DNA of 64,000 nucleotides, from NCBI RefSeq assembly GCF_006363815.1, contig NZ_RRYT01000001.1, forward strand, positions 147,531 to 211,530, written 5' to 3'. Made by a program: the position numbers and the translations under genes. Position 1 is the stretch's first letter, and each line of letters starts with the position of its first letter. The stretch comes from Thermomonospora catenispora (GTDB lineage: Bacteria > Actinomycetota > Actinomycetes > Streptosporangiales > Streptosporangiaceae). The notes under the pieces were generated by a model that saw nothing but the letters and a program-made list of their open reading frames with translations, did no database searches and was not told where the DNA came from. Of the stretch, positions 29,944-37,958 are shown in pieces.

Positions 29944-31074
29944 TCAGCGGCCCGCCGGATCGTCAGGGTAGACCCGGGGCACCCGGGCGCCGATCCGGGT
30001 GACGATCTCATAGGAGATGGTGCCGAGCGCCTCCGCCCACTCCTGCGCGGTCGGCTCCCCCCGGTCGCCGGGGCCGAACAGCAGCACCTCCTCGCCGGGC
30101 GACGGCGCGTCCTCTCCCAGGTCGACCACGAACTGGTCCATGCACACCCGCCCGGCGATGCGGCGGCGCCGCCCGCCGACCAGCACCTCCAGCAGGCCGG
30201 AGCCGTGCCGGGGGACGCCGTCGCCGTAGCCGGCGGCCACCAGCCCCAGCGTGGTCTCCCGGTCGGTGACGTAGGTGTGGCCGTAGGAGACCCCGCTGCC
30301 CGCCGGGACCCGCTTGACCGCGGCCAGCTCGGCGACCAGCGTCATCGCCGGGCGCAGCCCGAACGTCCCCTGCTGCGGGATCGGGGTGAGCCCGTAGACC
30401 GCGATGCCCGGGCGGACCATGTCATAGCGGGCCTGCGGCAGCGTCAGCGTCGCCGCCGAGTTGGCCAGATGCCGCACCCGGGGACGGAGCCCGGCCTTCT
30501 CGGCGTGCTCGATCGCCTCCTGGAAGGCGGCGAGCTGGGCGGCGACGGACGGGTGCCCCGGCTCGTCGGCGCAGGCCAGGTGCGACATCAGCCCGACGAC
30601 CTCGATCCGGCCGGTGGCCTGGGCGGCCCCCGCCGCGTCGACGACCGACGGCCAGTCCGCCATGGTCGCCCCGCCCCGGGACAGCCCGGTGTCGGCCTTC
30701 AGATGCACCCGGGCGGGCCGGCCGGCGCGTTCGGCGGCGGCGGCGACCCGCTCCACCAGGGCGACGGAGCCCACGGTGAGGTCCACCCCGGCGGCCACGG
30801 CCTCCTCATGCGGCTCGCCCGGAGTGACCACCGCCGCCAGCACGGGCGCGGTGACGCCGGCGGCGCGCAGCCGCAGGGCCTCGGCGACGCGGGCGACGCC
30901 GAGCCAGGAGGCTCCGCCGTCGAGCGCGGCGCGGGCGGCCTCGACCAGGCCGTGCCCGTAGCCCTCGGCCTTGACCATCGCCATGACCTCGGCCCCCGCC
31001 GCCCGATCGCGCAGCAGTGCGACATTGGCGCGGACGGCACTGAGGTCCACGCGTGCCTGTACGGGCTCTCTCAT
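29944..31074 (-). CDS. alr: Alanine racemase
   Basis: PLP enzyme making D-alanine for peptidoglycan. The 376-residue protein from the ATG at 31074 has the PLP lysine Lys35 (VKAEGYGHG), the barrel strands, and the second catalytic base Tyr in SGVSYGHTYVTDRE, with the C-terminal beta-domain CMDQFVVDLGED. The frame allows a GTG start eight codons earlier; neither has a strong ribosome site. It follows nnrD by 48 nt and precedes the hydrolase by 28 nt, so an acpS-nnrD-alr-hydrolase operon is likely. Confidence 0.97.
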   Translation of the reverse strand: MREPVQARVDLSAVRANVALLRDRAAGAEVMAMVKAEGYGHGLVEAARAALDGGASWLGVARVAEALRLRAAGVTAPVLAAVVTPGEPHEEAVAAGVDLTVGSVALVERVAAAAERAGRPARVHLKADTGLSRGGATMADWPSVVDAAGAAQATGRIEVVGLMSHLACADEPGHPSVAAQLAAFQEAIEHAEKAGLRPRVRHLANSAATLTLPQARYDMVRPGIAVYGLTPIPQQGTFGLRPAMTLVAELAAVKRVPAGSGVSYGHTYVTDRETTLGLVAAGYGDGVPRHGSGLLEVLVGGRRRRIAGRVCMDQFVVDLGEDAPSPGEEVLLFGPGDRGEPTAQEWAEALGTISYEIVTRIGARVPRVYPDDPAGR

Positions 31075-31122
31075 GGTGACCAGTGTGCCGCCCCCCACCG
31101 CCGCCGGATGCGTTCAGCCAGG

Positions 31123-32622
31123 TCAGCCCAGCATACGGAACGCCTCCGGCAGGGCGGTGACCACATCGTGGGCGCTGATCGGCGCCTGCCGTCCCGGGTC
31201 GGAGTCGTCCGGGCCGGGCATGCCGGCGGCGGCCAGCCGGGCGGCCAGCCCGTGCAGGTACGCGGCGGCGGTGGCGGCGTCGATCGCCGACATCCCGGTC
31301 GCCAGCAGCGCGCCCGCCAGGCCGGACAGCACGTCGCCGGTCCCGGCGGTGGCCAGCCAGGAGGTGCCGGTGGGGTTGACGCGGACCGGCCGGTCCTCCT
31401 CGGCGATCAGCGTGGTCGAGCCCTTGAGCAGCACGGTCGCCGACAGCTCCGACGCCGCCCGCCGGACGTGCTCCAGCCGCCGGGCCTCGATCTGCTCGCG
31501 GGTGGTCCCCGGCCCCAGCAATCGGGCCAGCTCCCCGGCGTGCGGGGTGAGCACGGTGGGGGCGGGGCGCAGCAGCAGGTCGCGGCGGCGGGCCAGCACG
31601 GTGAGCCCGTCGGCGTCGACCAGCACCGGCAGGTCGGTCCGCAGCACCGCCTCCAGCAGGGTCTCGGCCTCACGGCCGGTGCCCAGCCCGGGACCGATCA
31701 CCCAGGCCTGCACCCGGCCGACCTCGGCGAGGGCGTCGGGGGCGGGCTCGATGACGGTGACGACGGCCTCCGGCCAGTGCCGCCGGACCAGTTCGACCGG
31801 GTGCGGGGAGGAGGCGAACCGGACCATGCCCGCCCCGCCGCGCACCGCGCCGCCCACGCACAATACCGCCGCGCCGGTGTAGCGCTCCCCGCCCGCCACG
31901 ATGCCGACGACGCCGCGCCGGTACTTGTCGGACTCCGGCCCAGGGCGCGGCACCCCCAGGTCCGCCGCCCAGGGGGCGACCACGTCCGGATCGGGCAGGT
32001 CCGGGCCGAGGCCGATGTCGACCAGCTCGACGACGCCGCAGTGGGACGCGCCCGGGTCGATGAGCAGGCCGGGCTTGTAGGTGCCGAAGGTGACCGTGAC
32101 GTCGGCGCGCACCGCGGCCCCGTCCACCCGTCCGGAGCCGGCGTCGACCCCGCTGGGCACGTCGCAGGCCACCACCACGCCCTCGGCGTACTCGGTGCAG
32201 CGGGCCAGGGTCGCGTGCGGCTCGCGCAGCGCGCCGGTCCCGCCGATGCCGGTGAGCCCGTCGATCACCAGGTCGGCGGCCTGGATCGCGCGTTCGGCGC
32301 CCCGGCCGGCGCCGTCGAGCACGCGGCCCCCGGCGGAGCGCAGCGCCGCCAGCCCCGCAGCGTGGGCCTTGCGCCCGGCCAGGACCGCCTCGACCACGGC
32401 GCCGCGCCGGGCCAGCCGGGCGCCGGCGTACAGCGCGTCGCCGCCGTTGTCGCCGCCGCCGACCAGCAGCACCACCCGCGCCCCGTAGAGGCGGGGCAGC
32501 AGGCGGGCGCACGCGGCGGCCAGCCCGGCGGCGGCACGCTGCATGAGGGCGCCCTCCGGGAGGCGGGCCATCAGGGCCTGTTCGGCGGCGCGTACCTTGT
32601 CGACCTCGTGCGCGTACCTCAT
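31123..32622 (-). CDS. nnrD: Bifunctional NAD(P)HX epimerase / ADP-dependent dehydratase
   Basis: Repairs hydrated NAD(P)H. The N-terminal half (1-210) is the YjeF_N epimerase with [20 protein letters not shown]; the C-terminal half is the ribokinase-like ADP-dependent dehydratase with [11 protein letters not shown], the DADGLTVLA loop and the nucleotide motif [19 protein letters not shown]. 499 residues, the usual size of the fused bacterial protein. Its ATG overlaps the acpS stop by 4 nt. Confidence 0.97.
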   Translation of the reverse strand: MRYAHEVDKVRAAEQALMARLPEGALMQRAAAGLAAACARLLPRLYGARVVLLVGGGDNGGDALYAGARLARRGAVVEAVLAGRKAHAAGLAALRSAGGRVLDGAGRGAERAIQAADLVIDGLTGIGGTGALREPHATLARCTEYAEGVVVACDVPSGVDAGSGRVDGAAVRADVTVTFGTYKPGLLIDPGASHCGVVELVDIGLGPDLPDPDVVAPWAADLGVPRPGPESDKYRRGVVGIVAGGERYTGAAVLCVGGAVRGGAGMVRFASSPHPVELVRRHWPEAVVTVIEPAPDALAEVGRVQAWVIGPGLGTGREAETLLEAVLRTDLPVLVDADGLTVLARRRDLLLRPAPTVLTPHAGELARLLGPGTTREQIEARRLEHVRRAASELSATVLLKGSTTLIAEEDRPVRVNPTGTSWLATAGTGDVLSGLAGALLATGMSAIDAATAAAYLHGLAARLAAAGMPGPDDSDPGRQAPISAHDVVTALPEAFRMLG

Positions 32623-32999
32623 GGCTCCTCTTGAAGATCTCGCCCCACCGTCGACTCGGCCATCACGATGGCGGTGGCGATGCCCCCGTCATGGCTGAGC
32701 GACACGTGCCAGCGGTTCACGCCTCGGGCCTTCGCCGCGGCGGCCACGGTGCCGGTGACGTGCAGGGTCGGCCTGCCGTCGGGGGCGCGCCGGATCTCGG
32801 CGTCGGTCCACAGCAGCCCGGGGGGCGCGCCCAGCGCCTTGGCCAGCGCCTCCTTGGCGGCGAACCGGGCGGCCAGCGAACGGGTCGCCAGCGGCCGCTC
32901 CGCGGCGGTGAACAGCCGGGCGCGCAACCCGGGGGTGCGCTCCAGCGACCGTTCGAACCGGGCGATGTCGACCACGTCGATCCCCACACCCACGATCAC
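32619..32999 (-). CDS. acpS: Holo-[acyl-carrier-protein] synthase
   Basis: Transfers 4'-phosphopantetheine from CoA to acyl carrier protein. The protein has 126 residues from the GTG at 32999: the Mg-binding [17 protein letters not shown], the second motif [13 protein letters not shown] and [18 protein letters not shown] at the end. The frame is open upstream without further similarity. It overlaps nnrD by 4 nt, the usual actinobacterial arrangement. Confidence 0.97.
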   Translation of the reverse strand: MIVGVGIDVVDIARFERSLERTPGLRARLFTAAERPLATRSLAARFAAKEALAKALGAPPGLLWTDAEIRRAPDGRPTLHVTGTVAAAAKARGVNRWHVSLSHDGGIATAIVMAESTVGRDLQEEP

Positions 33000-33304
33000 G
33001 TACCCAAGCCTGCCATGCGCGCACCCGGCGCGCCCGATGTCCGCTGACGACGGGGAGGAATCGACCGTCGATGTTCTGGAGCGGCTCTTCACGTCCGGTC
33101 GAGGGCGATCATCCACAATGCGGAAATGGCTGTACTTTTCCGGCGGGACATCGATGATCGGCATGCCCGCCGGAACGAGGGCGGCCATTCAAGGAACGTT
33201 CATGCCCGGGCACGGCCCTGGTGTAGGGTACCGCTGCAATATGCACGTACTGATGCATGTACGGTGAGCGCGAACCTTGGGCGGAATCCCGGACGGAGGC
33301 AGCG
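33000..33304. other. 305-bp divergent intergenic region, acpS / WhiJ-like regulator
   Basis: No gene seen. It holds the acpS upstream region and the regulator promoter. A TAGGGT hexamer at 33224-33229 could be a -10; the palindrome at 33246-33263 lies just downstream of it, and GGAGG at 33295-33299 is the ribosome site for the ATG at 33305. Confidence 0.4.
33246..33263. promoter_or_regulatory. Palindrome upstream of the WhiJ-like regulator
   Basis: Inverted repeat CGTAC-N8-GTACG whose spacer contains a further palindrome, ATGCAT. The same stretch also reads as a direct repeat ATGCAYGTAC (33241-33250 and 33253-33262). It lies 42 nt upstream of the regulator start, as expected for an autoregulatory site. 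Binding is inference. Confidence 0.5.
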
Positions 33305-34165
33305 ATGGCGACGTCGCGAGCCCCCTCGGTGCGCCGTCGACGGCTCGGGGTCGAGCTGCGCAGGCTCCGTGAGGAGCGCGACCTGACCGGTGACAGCGTC
33401 GCCGAGTCGCTGGGCTGGTCCCCCTCCAAGGTGAGCCGCATCGAGAACGCCCGCATCGGCGCCCGGGTCGAGGACGTACGAGCGCTGCTGGACCTGTACC
33501 AGGTGACCGGTGCGCACCGGGACGCGATGCTGACCCTGGCCGAGGAGGCCACCCGGCCGGGCTGGTGGAGCCAGTACCCGGACCTGCCGATCGACTTCGC
33601 CACCTACATCGCGCTGGAGGACGAGGCGACCGCCGCGCTCCAGGTGGAGAGCATGGCCGTGCCCGGGCTGCTGCAGACCCGCGACTACGCCCGGCACGTG
33701 ATGCGCAGCTGGAACTTCATCACCACCGTGCCGCCCCAGCAGATCGAGCGCCGGGTCGAGGTGCGGATGCGGCGGCAGCGGCTGCTCAGCCGGCCCGACC
33801 CGCTGCGGCTCGAGATCGTCCTCGACGAGTCGGTGCTCCACCGGATGGTGGGCGACCGGTCGGTCATGCGCGAGCAGCTGGATCATTTGCTCGCCATGGC
33901 GCAATTGCCGCACATCGCGGTGCGGATCCTTCCGCTGGCCGTCCCTCATCCCATTCTTGCCAACTCCTTTACGTTGCTGGAGTTCGCTCCCGTGCACGAT
34001 GTGATCTTTCCTGATATCGTGCACACCGAAAGCCTAACCATGAGCTCGCTGACTGATGAGTCGGTCACTTATATGTACCGGCTCGCTCATGAAACTCTCA
34101 TGCAGCGGGCGCTCGACCGAGCGGATTCTCTGGAACGCATCCGTGCGGCTCGAGACGAATGGTGA
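33305..34165 (+). CDS. XRE-family regulator with DUF5753 domain (WhiJ-like)
   Basis: DNA-binding protein of 286 residues. N-terminal helix-turn-helix at about 12-66 (LGVELRRLREERDLTGDSVA, then SLGWSPSKVSRIENARIG), then the DUF5753 domain, starting about PGWWSQYPDLPIDFATYIAL and including VPGLLQTRDYARHVM, RQRLLSR and HMALQ-like DHLLAMAQLPHIAVRILP. Such proteins pair with small DUF397 proteins in streptomycetes (WhiJ, AbaA and BldB neighbourhoods) and act on development or antibiotic production. ATG at 33305 with GGAGG is chosen over the ATG at 33257. Two DUF397 genes follow on the same strand. Confidence 0.92.
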   Translation: MATSRAPSVRRRRLGVELRRLREERDLTGDSVAESLGWSPSKVSRIENARIGARVEDVRALLDLYQVTGAHRDAMLTLAEEATRPGWWSQYPDLPIDFATYIALEDEATAALQVESMAVPGLLQTRDYARHVMRSWNFITTVPPQQIERRVEVRMRRQRLLSRPDPLRLEIVLDESVLHRMVGDRSVMREQLDHLLAMAQLPHIAVRILPLAVPHPILANSFTLLEFAPVHDVIFPDIVHTESLTMSSLTDESVTYMYRLAHETLMQRALDRADSLERIRAARDEW

Positions 34166-34207
34166 ATTCTCCACATTCCGCAGAACATGCACTCGAGGGG
34201 TAATCAC

Positions 34208-34429
34208 TTGTCTCATGTCGGCATGGCCGAGGTCGGCTGGAGAGTCAGCACGCGGTGTGCCAACGGCAACTGCGTGGCGGTGGCGGCGCTGCCCGGAGGA
34301 CGGGTGGCGATGCGGGACACCAAGCGGGGCGCGAACGGCCCGCTGACGGTGCTGCCCGCCGGCGCCTGGCACGCGTTCGTGGAACGAATCAAAAACGGCG
34401 AGTACGACTCCGCCGCGACGTCCGCATAG
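34208..34429 (+). CDS. DUF397 protein, first copy
   Basis: Small acidic-to-neutral protein of 73 residues with the DUF397 pattern: WRVSTRCANGNCVAVAALPG, VAMRDTKRGANGPLTVLPAG and AWHAFVERIKNGEYD. The TTG at 34208 has AGGGG 7 nt upstream; ATG at 34187 (80 residues) and ATG at 34223 are alternatives. It has lost the usual RKSSYS segment (STRCANGNC instead), so it is more diverged than the second copy. 42 nt after the regulator, so probably in its operon. DUF397 proteins are thought to modulate the partner XRE regulator. Confidence 0.85.
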   Translation: MSHVGMAEVGWRVSTRCANGNCVAVAALPGGRVAMRDTKRGANGPLTVLPAGAWHAFVERIKNGEYDSAATSA

Positions 34430-34715
34430 CACGTACCGGGCACCGGCGCCCATCCGCATCGATCCGGTGAATCAGCCCCGGTGAGCCGCGAACGATCCGG
34501 GCGACGGCTCACCGGGGGCACCCGTTCCCCGCACCGGGACCCGACCTTTTCCGACGGAGTTTTCCGCACGCCTCACAACGCCTCGAAGAGCGACGAGCGG
34601 GCCCGACCGCGGCACACGACACATTCCGCCGCATCCCCCATGGCTAGCCTTCCGGCATAACCCACCCGATATCGGCCCCGTCGACCGGCCGCAGCCGACC
34701 GAAAAGGCGTGCATC

Positions 34716-34910
34716 GTGTCCGACCAGATCCGGGCTTGGCGCAAGAGCAGTCACAGCGGCGCCAACTACACATGCGTGGAGGTGACCGCCCTCGCCGCGC
34801 GGGTGGGGGTGCGGGACAGCAAGCAAGGGGACCGCGCACCGGTGCTGCGCCTCTCGGCATCCGCCTGGCGCTCGCTGCTGGAGGGCATCAAGGCCGGACG
34901 GATCCCCTGA
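34716..34910 (+). CDS. DUF397 protein, second copy
   Basis: 64 residues with a canonical DUF397 sequence: WRKSSHSGANYTCVEVTALA, VGVRDSKQGDRAPVLRLSAS and AWRSLLEGIKAGRI. GTG start with AAAGG about 10 nt upstream. Separated from the first copy by 286 nt, enough for its own promoter, and followed by a hairpin at 34914-34939. Likely second partner of the WhiJ-like regulator. Confidence 0.9.
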   Translation: MSDQIRAWRKSSHSGANYTCVEVTALAARVGVRDSKQGDRAPVLRLSASAWRSLLEGIKAGRIP

Positions 34911-34913
34911 GGA

Positions 34914-34939
34914 CCCGTCCGGCGTCCGCCGCGGACGGG
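34914..34939. terminator. Bidirectional hairpin between DUF397 gene and glmS
   Basis: 8-bp stem CCCGTCCG / CGGACGGG with a 10-nt loop, starting 3 nt after the DUF397 stop and ending 11 nt before the convergent glmS stop. No T-run. Confidence 0.6.
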
Positions 34940-34950
34940 GACGGCCCGCC

Positions 34951-36798
34951 TCACTCCACGGTCACGGACTTGGCCAGGTTGCGCGGCTGGTCCACATCAT
35001 GCCCCTTGGCCCTGGCCAGCTCGCAGGAGAACACCTGCAGCGGCACCGTGGCCACCAGCGGCTGGAGCAGGGTCGGCACCGCGGGCACCCGGATCAGCGT
35101 GTCGGAGAACGGCACGACCGAGTCGTCGCCGTCCTCGGCGATCACGATGGTGCGGGCGCCGCGGGCCCGGATCTCCTGAATGTTGGAGACGATCTTGTCG
35201 TGCAGCACCGCCCGGGCGCGCGGCGGCACCACCACCACGACCGGCAGCCCCTCCTCGATCAGGGCGATCGGACCGTGCTTGAGCTCGCCGGCGGCGAAGC
35301 CCTCGGCGTGCATGTAGGCCAGCTCCTTGAGCTTGAGCGCGCCCTCCAGCGCCACCGGGTAGCCCACATGCCGTCCCAGGAACAGCACGCACCGCTCATC
35401 GGCCAGGGAGCGGGCCAGCTCGCGGACCGGCTCCATGGTCTCCAGGACCCGCTCGACCTTCTCCGGCATGGTGGCCAGCAGCTGCACCATGGCGAAGACC
35501 TCGTCGCCCCACTTGGTCCCCCGGACCTGCGCCAGATAGAGGGCGATCAGATAGACGGCCACGAGCTGGGTCAGGAACGTCTTGGTGGCGGCGACCCCGA
35601 CCTCCGGCCCGGCGTGGGTGTAGAGCACCCCGTCGCACTCGCGCGGCAGGGTCGAGCCGTTGACGTTGCACACGCCCAGCACCCTGGCGCGCTGCTCGCG
35701 GGCGTGCCGCACCGCCATCAGCGTGTCCATCGTCTCCCCGGACTGGGAGATCGCGATGACCAGCGTGGTGCGGGTCAGGATCGGGTCCCGGTAGCGGAAC
35801 TCGCTGGCCAGCTCCACCTCGCACGGCAGCCCGGCCCAGTGCTCGATGGCGTACTTGGCGATCAGCCCGGCGTGGTAGGCGGTGCCGCAGGCCACGATGA
35901 TGATCTTGTCGATCTCGCGGAGCTGCTCATCGGAGATCCGCATCTCGTCCAGCGTCAGCCGGCCGTCGGTGCCGATCCGCCCCAGCAGCGTGTCGGCCAC
36001 CGCACGCGGCTGCTCGGCGATCTCCTTGAGCATGAACGAGTCGTAGCCGCCCTTCTCGGCGGCGGTGACGTCCCAGTCCACGTGGTACTCGCGGACCTCG
36101 GCGGGCCTGCCCTGGAAGTCGGTGATCGTCACCTTGTCCCGGCGCAGCTCCACCACCTGGTCCTGGCCCAGCTCGATCGCGTCCCGGGTGTGCGCGATGA
36201 ACGCGGCCACATCGCTGGCCAGGAAGTTCTCCCCCTCGCCGACGCCGACCACCAGCGGGGAGTTGCGCCGCGCGCCGACCACCACGTCGGGATCGTCGGC
36301 GTTCACCACCACGAGGGTGAAGGCGCCCTCCAGCCGCCGGCACACCCGGCGCACCGCTTCGGCCAGCCCGCCCGCGCCGTCCCGCAGCTCCTCCTCCAGC
36401 AGGTGGGCGACCACCTCGGTGTCGGTGTCCGAGTCCAGCCGGTGCCCGCGCTCGGTCAGCTCGGCGCGCAGCGCGGCGAAGTTCTCGATGATCCCGTTGT
36501 GGACGACGGCGATGCGCCCGGTGCAGTCGACGTGCGGGTGGGCGTTGCGGTCGGTGGGCGGCCCGTGGGTGGCCCAGCGGGTGTGCCCCATCCCGACGGT
36601 GCCCTCCGGGGCGGGCTCCTCGTCCAGCGCATTGCGCAGGTTGACCAGCTTGCCCGCCCGCTTGGCCGTCATCAGGGCGCCGTCCGTCAAGACCGCGACC
36701 CCGGCCGAGTCGTATCCCCGGTACTCCAGCCTGGCCAGGCCTTCGACCACGACGTTCAGCGCAGGCTTGGAGCCCACGTAGCCCACGATTCCGCACAT
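34951..36798 (-). CDS. glmS: Glucosamine-6-phosphate synthase (isomerising)
   Basis: Makes glucosamine 6-phosphate from fructose 6-phosphate and glutamine for cell-wall precursors. 615 residues. The glutaminase domain begins MCGIVGYVG, and Cys2 becomes the N-terminal nucleophile after Met removal, which fixes the start at 36798 rather than the in-frame GTG at 36807. Then RWATHG and GHTRW motifs, and two SIS domains with IIVACGTAYHAG, ISQSGETMDTL and the C-terminal LAKSVTVE. No glmS ribozyme-like leader is visible in the 128-nt gap to divergent coaA. GlmM is encoded 9 kb away. Confidence 0.98.
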   Translation of the reverse strand: MCGIVGYVGSKPALNVVVEGLARLEYRGYDSAGVAVLTDGALMTAKRAGKLVNLRNALDEEPAPEGTVGMGHTRWATHGPPTDRNAHPHVDCTGRIAVVHNGIIENFAALRAELTERGHRLDSDTDTEVVAHLLEEELRDGAGGLAEAVRRVCRRLEGAFTLVVVNADDPDVVVGARRNSPLVVGVGEGENFLASDVAAFIAHTRDAIELGQDQVVELRRDKVTITDFQGRPAEVREYHVDWDVTAAEKGGYDSFMLKEIAEQPRAVADTLLGRIGTDGRLTLDEMRISDEQLREIDKIIIVACGTAYHAGLIAKYAIEHWAGLPCEVELASEFRYRDPILTRTTLVIAISQSGETMDTLMAVRHAREQRARVLGVCNVNGSTLPRECDGVLYTHAGPEVGVAATKTFLTQLVAVYLIALYLAQVRGTKWGDEVFAMVQLLATMPEKVERVLETMEPVRELARSLADERCVLFLGRHVGYPVALEGALKLKELAYMHAEGFAAGELKHGPIALIEEGLPVVVVVPPRARAVLHDKIVSNIQEIRARGARTIVIAEDGDDSVVPFSDTLIRVPAVPTLLQPLVATVPLQVFSCELARAKGHDVDQPRNLAKSVTVE

Positions 36799-36926
36799 GG
36801 CCGTCACACTACCGAGGAGCAGGGCATACCTGTGCCAGCGGATGGGCAGGGCGTTCTACAAGCGGTTCACGAACCGTGATGCGCACGCACCGCATGATCG
36901 TCATCTGACTCTGTAGTCTCGCCCCC

Positions 36927-37865
36927 ATGACCCTGGGATGGGACACCGTGCCGACTCCCTACACGGCGTTGTCCCGCGCGCAGTGGGCGGCGCTCGGGGC
37001 CGACGCCCCGCTGCCGCTGACCGCCGAAGAGCTCGACTCGCTGCGCGGGCTGCGCGACCCGATCGACCTCACCGAGGTGCAGGAGATCTACCTGCCCCTG
37101 TCCCGGCTGCTGCATCTGCACTTCATGGCCGAGGGGCGGCTGCGCGAGACCGTGGCGGACTTCCTGGGCGGCGCGGTCGACCGGGTCCCGTTCGTCGTCG
37201 GCGTGGCCGGCAGCGTCGCGGTCGGCAAGTCCACCGTCTCCCGGCTGCTGCGCACCCTGCTGTCCCGCTGGCCGGAGCGGCCGCATGTGGAGCTGGTCGC
37301 CACCGACAGCTTCCTGCACCCCAACCGGGTGCTGGCCGAGCGCGGGCTGATGGATCGCAAGGGGTTCCCCGAGTCCTACGACCGGCGGGCGCTGCTGGAG
37401 TTCGTCACCGCGGTGAAGGCGGGCGCGTCGGAGACGACCATCCCGGTGTACTCGCACCTGCACTACGACATCGTCCCGGGCGCCCGGCAGACGGTGCGGC
37501 GGCCCGACGTCCTGATCCTGGAGGGGCTGAACGTCCTGCAGCCCCCGCCGCCCGGCTCCCTGGCGGTGTCGGACTTCATCGACTTCTCGATCTTCCTGGA
37601 CGCGCGGGTGGAGCACATCCGCGACTGGTTCCTGGAACGGCTGTTCGCGCTGCGCCGCACCGTCTTCACCGACGAGCGCTCCTACTTCCACCGCTACGCC
37701 CGACTCGACCAGGACGAGACGGCCGCGTTCGCCCACCGGGTGTGGCGTGAGATCAACGAGGTCAACCTGGTCTCCAACATCCTGCCGACCCGCGCCCGCG
37801 CCACCGTGGTCCTGCACAAGGGCCGCGACCACAGCGTCCAGCGCGTCAGCCTTCGCCGGATCTGA
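36927..37865 (+). CDS. coaA: Pantothenate kinase, type I
   Basis: First enzyme of coenzyme A synthesis, phosphorylating pantothenate with ATP. The 312-residue protein has Walker A GSVAVGKS at 95-102, [33 protein letters not shown] and the [12 protein letters not shown] strand, all typical of the CoA-inhibited type I enzyme. ATG start. Divergent from glmS, as in other actinomycetes. Confidence 0.98.
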   Translation: MTLGWDTVPTPYTALSRAQWAALGADAPLPLTAEELDSLRGLRDPIDLTEVQEIYLPLSRLLHLHFMAEGRLRETVADFLGGAVDRVPFVVGVAGSVAVGKSTVSRLLRTLLSRWPERPHVELVATDSFLHPNRVLAERGLMDRKGFPESYDRRALLEFVTAVKAGASETTIPVYSHLHYDIVPGARQTVRRPDVLILEGLNVLQPPPPGSLAVSDFIDFSIFLDARVEHIRDWFLERLFALRRTVFTDERSYFHRYARLDQDETAAFAHRVWREINEVNLVSNILPTRARATVVLHKGRDHSVQRVSLRRI

Positions 37866-37958
37866 CCGGAACGATCACGGCCCGCGGGGAGTCGTACTCC
37901 TGTGTCCGCGGATCTCCGCGGGAACGCTTCCATCCGACCGTCTGGAGAATCGACCGCA

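Noticed and set aside
29818-32634. A 938-codon plus-strand open frame opposite alr and nnrD
   Set aside because: Mirror frame; the minus strand encodes two complete enzymes with active-site motifs.
32930-32960. GTTCGAACC-like tRNA T-loop sequence
   Set aside because: It lies within acpS coding sequence with no cloverleaf around it.
36799-36926. glmS ribozyme or riboswitch upstream of glmS
   Set aside because: The gap to coaA is only 128 nt and no conserved ribozyme core could be recognised.
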